In this document: positions 13,950-17,760 of the stretch, piece by piece
Position numbering within the stretch: position 1 is the stretch's first letter
Layout of the letters: each line of letters opens with the position of its first letter
Translations under genes and position numbers: made by a program
The notes under the pieces: model-generated
What the model was told of the DNA's origin: nothing
What the model saw: only the letters and a program-made list of their open reading frames with translations
The model's database searches: none
DNA from: CAADGL01 sp964643885
GTDB taxonomy: Bacteria; Planctomycetota; Phycisphaerae; UBA1845; Fen-1342
Assembly: GCA_964643885.1 (NCBI GenBank)
Contig: CAZXUI010000088.1
Location: forward strand, 1-17,760
Direction: 5' to 3'
DNA: 17,760 nucleotides

Positions 13950-15935
13950 CTACACCGGCTGAAGCGCCACGCGCCCCGGAACCGGCGAGGCCGGCACCTG
14001 GCGCGGTTGCGGCACGTGTGAGGCGATGTGCTCACCGAACCGAACCATCCGCGCACTGTTGAGAACCACGATCGCCGACGAGACGAAGTGCAGAAACGCC
14101 GCCGTCGTCGGGCCCACTACCTCGAATAGAATCAGCGTCTCGCCCGCGATGATGAAGCACACGCCGAAGATCAGGTTCTGCCAGATCACCCGCGTAGTCG
14201 CCCGCGAAAGCTGAACCAGGAACGGCAGCCGCCGCAGATCGCTGCTCATCAGCGCCACGCTCGCGCTGTTCATCGCCACGTCGCTGCCCGCCGCGCCCAT
14301 CGCCACACCCAGGTGACCCGCCGCCAGCGCCGGCGCGTCGTTCACGCCGTCGCCGACCACCGCCACCGTGTGCCCGCGCTCCTTCAGCGCGCTCACCAGC
14401 GCCAGCTTGTCGGCCGGCAGCACCTCCGCCTGCACGTCCGAGCAGCCCAGGTCCTTCGCCACGCGCCGCGCCACCGACCAGCGGTCGCCCGTCACCATGA
14501 TGAGCTGCCGCACACCGGACTGACGCAGCTCCTCCATCGCCTGCTGAGCCTCCGGCCGGGCCCGGTCTCCCAGACCGATCCAGCCGAGACACCTGCCGCC
14601 GCGGGCCACGTACAGCGTGCTCAGGCCCTCCGGCTCCTGCATCGACTCGATCGCGTCGAAGTTGACGTCGACGCCGTTTTCCTCAACCCACGTCCGCCGA
14701 CCAATCAGAACCGGCTCGCCGCCGATCATCGCCTTCACGCCCTTGCCGGCGACCTCCCCGAAGCCCGACACCTCCGCCAGCTCGATCCGCGCCTTGTTGG
14801 CCACGTTCACGATGGCCCGCGCGATCGGGTGCGTGCTCAGCCGCTCGATCGACGCCGCCACCCGCAGCAGCTCGGCCGGGTCGACTCCCGGCGCCGGCGC
14901 CAGCCGCGTCACCGCCAGCTCGCCCGTCGTCAGCGTGCCCGTCTTGTCGAACACCACCGCCGTCAGCTTGCGGGCCCACTCGATGTTGCTCACGTCCTTG
15001 ATGTAGATGCCCAGCCGCGACGCCGTCGACAGCGCCGCCACGATCGCCGTCGGCGTCGCCAGAATCAGCGCACACGGGCAGGCGATGATCAGCAGGCCGA
15101 TCGTCACGTCCAGGCTGCGCGTAAAGAACCACACCACGCCCGCCAGCATCAGCGTGATCGGCGTGTACCACGACGCGTACTGGTCGATCAGACGCATCAG
15201 CGGAATGCGCGTCCGCTCCGCCTCCAGGATCAGGCTCTGCACCCGCCCCAGCGTCGTATCCGCACCCGCCTTCGTCACCCGCACGTGCAACGCCCCCGTC
15301 ACGTTGCTCGTGCCGCCGAAGACCTCGTCCCCCTCCACCTTCTCCACCGGTAGCGACTCGCCCGTGATCGTCGCCTCGTTGATCGTCGAGTGACCCTTCA
15401 CGATCGTGCCGTCGGCCGGGATGTTGTCGCCCGGCCGCACGATCACCAGGTCGCCCGTCCGAAGCTTGTGCGCGTCGACTTCTTCCTCGCGCCCGTCCTC
15501 CAGCACGCGCCGCGCCTTCGTCGGCGTCAGACGCATCAGTCCCTCGATCGCAGCCCGCGCCCCCAGCGCCGTGCGAGACTCGATCAGGTTGCTCAGCAGC
15601 AGGAAGAACGCCACCACGCCGGCCGTCTGGTAGTCTCCCGCCGCGAACGCGGCCAGGATCGCCAGCGCCACCAGCTCATCCATGTGCATGTGCCCGCTCA
15701 GCAGGCACTGAATCGCGTGCACCCACAGCGGGACGGCCAGCAGCAGCGCCCCGATCGCCGCCAGCGTGCGGCTGTAGAAGTTCACCGCCCCGCTCTCGAC
15801 CACGTCCGCCGAGTCGGGATAAATCCAGCCGGCCGCAAACGAGGAAAGGACCAGGACGCCGCCGAGCAACGTGGCAATCAGCTTCGCCGTGGCCCGCCCC
15901 GTCTCCATCTGAAGCGAGAGACGATCGTGCTCCAT
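13950..15935 (-). CDS. P1B-type heavy-metal translocating ATPase
   Basis: An inner-membrane pump that moves a transition metal ion using ATP. Numbering here is from the TTG at 15947, four residues before the chosen ATG. TGES is at 195-198, the membrane metal site CPC at 290-292, the phosphorylated Asp at 334 in DKTGT, the P1B-specific HP at 373-374, TGD at 486-488 and GDGVNDAP at 532-539. There are eight membrane segments. No soluble metal-binding domain precedes the first one, so it is shorter (661 residues) than many relatives. The last segment reads FLHFVSSAIVVLN (618-630), without the Asp typical of Zn/Cd pumps and more like the His-Ser/Thr pattern of CtpC-type pumps; Zn, Mn or another divalent metal is possible. 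ATG 15935 is preferred, with GGA seven bases upstream. No metal regulator gene adjoins it. Confidence 0.93.
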   Translation of the reverse strand: MEHDRLSLQMETGRATAKLIATLLGGVLVLSSFAAGWIYPDSADVVESGAVNFYSRTLAAIGALLLAVPLWVHAIQCLLSGHMHMDELVALAILAAFAAGDYQTAGVVAFFLLLSNLIESRTALGARAAIEGLMRLTPTKARRVLEDGREEEVDAHKLRTGDLVIVRPGDNIPADGTIVKGHSTINEATITGESLPVEKVEGDEVFGGTSNVTGALHVRVTKAGADTTLGRVQSLILEAERTRIPLMRLIDQYASWYTPITLMLAGVVWFFTRSLDVTIGLLIIACPCALILATPTAIVAALSTASRLGIYIKDVSNIEWARKLTAVVFDKTGTLTTGELAVTRLAPAPGVDPAELLRVAASIERLSTHPIARAIVNVANKARIELAEVSGFGEVAGKGVKAMIGGEPVLIGRRTWVEENGVDVNFDAIESMQEPEGLSTLYVARGGRCLGWIGLGDRARPEAQQAMEELRQSGVRQLIMVTGDRWSVARRVAKDLGCSDVQAEVLPADKLALVSALKERGHTVAVVGDGVNDAPALAAGHLGVAMGAAGSDVAMNSASVALMSSDLRRLPFLVQLSRATTRVIWQNLIFGVCFIIAGETLILFEVVGPTTAAFLHFVSSAIVVLNSARMVRFGEHIASHVPQPRQVPASPVPGRVALQPV

Positions 15936-16276
15936 GCGTTTTTCCAACCCTGTCAGGAGTTACGGCGAAAGCGACCACGCCCCGGCTCCCGCGCTGCGGC
16001 CGCAACGGACGACGTCGCCCGCCGGCCGCGTGCTGATCCGCGCGACCGGCCCGGGAGCCGGTTTCCGCACCAGACCGTTACTTCTACGTCGCGTGCCGCC
16101 GCGCGTTCGAGATTCGATTCAAAAAATTGATATCGCGGCCGCCCCGACCGGATACCCGGGCGCCGCCGAAGCCAAACCGGAAACGTGCCGCGACACGCGA
16201 CCGGGCCCGCGCACGCCCCGTCCCGGCCGCAACCGAAGAGCGGCCCGCTGGGCCGCGCCGACAGCCCGAACTGCGA
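15936..16276. other. Intergenic region upstream of the metal ATPase
   Basis: About 340 bp without a credible gene. The part near 16240-16256 holds a hairpin (listed separately). An AT-rich island near 16117-16135 (AAAAAATTGATATC on the plus strand) is the only low-GC patch and might be part of a promoter for the ATPase, but I could not find paired hexamers with correct spacing. No metal-responsive operator is recognised. Confidence 0.5.
16240..16256 (-). terminator. Hairpin after the small basic protein gene
   Basis: A perfect 7-bp stem GCGGCCC/GGGCCGC with a 3-nt loop begins about 20 bp beyond the stop codon of the gene at 16277-16510. There is no T-tract after it on the minus strand (TCTTCGG follows). 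Position is right for a terminator; sequence is only partly so. Confidence 0.4.
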
Positions 16277-16510
16277 CTACTTCGCGGGCGCCGCCGCGGC
16301 CGGCGCCTCGGCCGCCGCGCCCTCTTCCTTGACCACCGCCTTCTTGCCGGCCTTGGTCTTGCGGTGAGCGACCTTGGGCAGCCCCAAGGCGCCCCGCGAC
16401 TCATCCCACGCGCCTGCATCGCGCAGAATCGCGATCCGCTCCGCCCGACTCAGCACATTCCGGTGCCGCGCCAGGGAGCTCTTGACTCGCAATGAACGAT
16501 CTACCGACAT
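16277..16510 (-). CDS. Small basic protein of the Planctomycetes/Verrucomicrobia/Chlamydiae family
   Basis: A 77-residue basic protein. The core MSVDRSLRVKSSLARHRNVL (1-20), then SRAERIAILRDAGAWDE (21-37) and GLPKVAHRKTK (43-53), matches from memory the 'small basic protein' family restricted to Planctomycetes, Verrucomicrobia and Chlamydiae (TIGR04137-type), whose function is not established, though its basic character suggests an RNA or ribosome partner. Residues 54-77 are a Lys- then Ala/Glu-rich tail, probably disordered and longer than the core needs. ATG 16510 is chosen because the family core starts there and GGGAG lies just upstream; the frame stays open further up but only through the promoter. 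It is divergent from rnc. This gene is the best taxonomic marker in the window. Confidence 0.88.
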   Translation of the reverse strand: MSVDRSLRVKSSLARHRNVLSRAERIAILRDAGAWDESRGALGLPKVAHRKTKAGKKAVVKEEGAAAEAPAAAAPAK

Positions 16511-16538
16511 CCGAGCTCTCCCTAGTGTTGAGCCCCTT

Positions 16539-16567
16539 ACTATAACCGGCCCCCCGCCGCACGCCAA
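16539..16567 (-). promoter_or_regulatory. Sigma70-type promoter for the small basic protein gene
   Basis: On the minus strand TTGGCG (16562-16567) and TATAGT (16539-16544) are separated by 17 bp, with 4 and 5 matches to consensus. The -10 ends 28 bp before the ATG at 16510, leaving a short leader that contains the ribosome binding site. Confidence 0.6.
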
Positions 16568-16717
16568 GCCCCGGCCCCCACCGCATTTGCCGCTCGTCCG
16601 CCCCCCGCCGCTCCCGCCCCACCCGCCGATTTCGCACGCCCTCCCCGCGCCCGAATGCCCGCCCGACCCAAAACGGCCGATTTCGTCAAGCCCGGGGCGG
16701 AAACTACCCGAAACATC

Positions 16718-16726
16718 TGCTAAACT
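16718..16726 (+). promoter_or_regulatory. Extended -10 promoter candidate for rnc
   Basis: TGC followed by TAAACT (16721-16726) forms an extended -10 element in an AT-richer patch. No good -35 lies at the right distance. A transcript from here would carry a leader of about 160 nt before the ATG at 16896. The rest of the 16568-16895 gap is C-rich and shows no gene. Confidence 0.4.
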
Positions 16727-16895
16727 GAAGTGTCGGGAGGCGACGAGCCCCTCCTCCCGCGCGGCCGGCACCGGTCCCCGGTGGCCGCGGATCAGGGCTC
16801 TTCGCCGGCCACTCCCGCGGCCGGTCCTTTGGACAGACGGCCCTTCGCCGTTGGCGGCGCCCTTCGGCGCACCGCCCGATCTGAGCCTGCTGCGA

Positions 16896-17612
16896 ATGCA
16901 AGACGACGAAATCCTCGAGCTCTGTCAGGAGCGAATCGGCTACCGGTTCCGCGATCCGGACCTGCTCCGCGCCGCGCTGACCCACTCCTCCTCCGCCGGC
17001 ACACGCATCGAGAGCAACGAGCGAATGGAGTTCCTCGGCGACTCGGTCCTCGGCCTGGTCATCTGCCGCGAGCTTTACGACCAGCTCCCCAACGCCATGG
17101 AGGGCGAGCTGACCAAGATCAAGTCCGCCGTCGTCTCGCGCAAGGTCTGTGCCGAGGTCGCCGAGCAGATCGGCCTGCCCGAAGCCCTCGTCCTCGGCCA
17201 GGGCATCGACGGCGGCGAGCACCTGCCGCGCTCGCTCGCGGCCGCCGCACTCGAAGCCGTCATCGCCGCGATCTACCTGGACGGCGGACTCGAGCCGGCC
17301 GCCAGGTTCATCCTCAACCACATGGGTCCCGCCCTCCGGGCTGCGACCGAGTCCGAGCACCAGTTCAACTACAAGTCGCAGCTCCAGCAGTACGCCCAGC
17401 GCACGCTCTCCACCACGCCGCGCTACGAGCTGCTCGACGAGAAAGGCCCCGACCACTCCAAGTGCTTCGAGATCGCCGTCGTCATCTCCGACCGCCAGTT
17501 TCCCAGCGCCTGGGGCCCAAGCAAGAAAGAGGCCGAGCAGAAGGCCGCCCGCCTCGCGCTGATCGAGCTCGGCGCCCTCAGCCCCGAAGAAGCCGAAGAG
17601 TTCTCACACTAG
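16896..17612 (+). CDS. rnc: Ribonuclease III
   Basis: A 238-residue endonuclease that cleaves double-stranded RNA in rRNA processing and mRNA turnover. The nuclease domain (about 1-150) has the signature NERMEFLGDSVLG at 41-53, giving Glu42, Glu45 and Asp49, and the EGELTKIKS helix at 69-77. The double-stranded RNA-binding domain (about 156-228) has NYKSQLQQYAQ and the GPSKKEAEQKAA motif. Of the second acidic pair, Glu120 (E. coli Glu117) is present, but the residue matching Asp114 is Ala117. The start at ATG 16896 fits the family length; the frame is open far upstream, but that part is Pro/Arg-rich and overlaps the opposite gene's promoter. The ribosome binding site is weak. Its divergent neighbour is the small basic protein gene. 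Confidence 0.95.
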   Translation: MQDDEILELCQERIGYRFRDPDLLRAALTHSSSAGTRIESNERMEFLGDSVLGLVICRELYDQLPNAMEGELTKIKSAVVSRKVCAEVAEQIGLPEALVLGQGIDGGEHLPRSLAAAALEAVIAAIYLDGGLEPAARFILNHMGPALRAATESEHQFNYKSQLQQYAQRTLSTTPRYELLDEKGPDHSKCFEIAVVISDRQFPSAWGPSKKEAEQKAARLALIELGALSPEEAEEFSH

Positions 17613-17651
17613 CCCGCCGCGAACGTCCAACTTGATTAACGGCGTTGGGTG

Positions 17652-17680
17652 GCATGCCCTCGCCGCAGGCGTGGGCATGC
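17652..17680. repeat. Hairpin repeat, right copy (inverted relative to 413-441)
   Basis: An outer stem GCATGCCC/GGGCATGC (17652-17659 with 17673-17680), a T.T mismatch and an inner stem CGCC/GGCG around GCA. Read on the opposite strand it matches the copy at 412-447 over 36 bases with two differences, and these are the two partners of one base pair (T-A there, C-G here). It lies 40 bp after the rnc stop and could also end rnc transcription, although no T-tract follows. Confidence 0.85.
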
Positions 17681-17691
17681 TGCTCCGACAA

Positions 17692-17760
17692 TGGGGGACC
17701 GGTCTCTGACCGGTCTGCTTGGGGGACCGGTCTCTGACCGGTCTGCTTGGGGGACCGGTC
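17692..17760. repeat. Tandem 28-bp palindromic repeat, right end
   Basis: Two full units (17692-17719 and 17720-17747) and the first 13 bases of a third, cut by the window edge. These have the same 28-bp period, orientation and paired GACCGGTC palindromes as 1-112, but units end GCT instead of GAT or GAC. The variable bases lie outside the potential stem. Confidence 0.9.

Noticed and set aside
12572..14056. Open frame on the minus strand (494 codons)
   Set aside because: Antisense to the divergent permease, rich in Gly/Glu/Asp/His, and it spans the promoter gap. The permease has real membrane segments and paralogy.
14313..15353. Open frame on the plus strand (346 codons)
   Set aside because: Antisense to the P1B ATPase, whose motifs are complete.
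16374..16895. Upstream extension of the RNase III frame
   Set aside because: It would overlap the divergent small basic protein gene and its promoter; translation is Pro/Arg-rich, and RNase III of normal length starts at 16896.
1..17760. Circular plasmid with overlapping ends
   Set aside because: The ends share only 13 exact bases of a tandem unit before diverging (GCT against GAT), and the window carries the housekeeping gene rnc with no replication gene.

Overview
The window looks like chromosomal DNA from a high-GC member of the Planctomycetota, probably of the Phycisphaerae type. This is inference: the best marker is the small basic protein at 16277-16510, a family shared by Planctomycetes, Verrucomicrobia and Chlamydiae. 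The multi-SPFH operon, the secreted LolA-like protein and the structured intergenic repeats fit the same group. No rRNA, tRNA, CRISPR array, transposase or phage gene was seen.

Layout. 1-112 is a tandem 28-bp repeat built on the palindrome GACCGGTC. 113-517 is a non-coding stretch rich in hairpins. 518-1248 (+) holds a small lipoprotein gene coupled to an acylphosphatase gene. 1314-2675 (-) holds a visibly lower-GC pair, a Cys-rich exported protein followed by a secreted LolA-like protein, with its own promoter. 2833-12575 (-) is a six-gene operon, in transcription order: a polytopic SPFH protein, an HflC-like protein, an HflK-like protein with a His-rich tail, an ABC-2 ATPase, an ABC-2 permease with a large extracytoplasmic insertion, and a membrane-anchored TPR-like protein. 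Divergent from it, 12785-13759 (+) encodes a second permease that is a paralogue of the first and has no ATPase of its own. A P1B-type metal ATPase (13950-15935, -) converges on it. The small basic protein gene (16277-16510, -) and rnc (16896-17612, +) diverge from a shared promoter region. The window ends in a hairpin that is an inverted, compensatorily mutated copy of one near the left end, then in the same 28-bp tandem repeat.

How the parts may work together. The three SPFH proteins resemble the HflK/HflC pair that forms a membrane cage around FtsH in E. coli, but there is no ftsH here. Instead the SPFH genes share an operon with an ABC-2 exporter (ATPase and permease overlap by 4 bp) and a TPR-like anchor protein. 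My inference is an SPFH scaffold that organises or gates an ABC exporter, with the divergent permease as a possible alternative partner for the single ATPase. The cytoplasmic His-rich tail on one SPFH protein and the nearby metal pump hint at a metal connection, which is unproven. The SPFH/ABC cluster and the two-part repeat system at both ends are the most interesting content.
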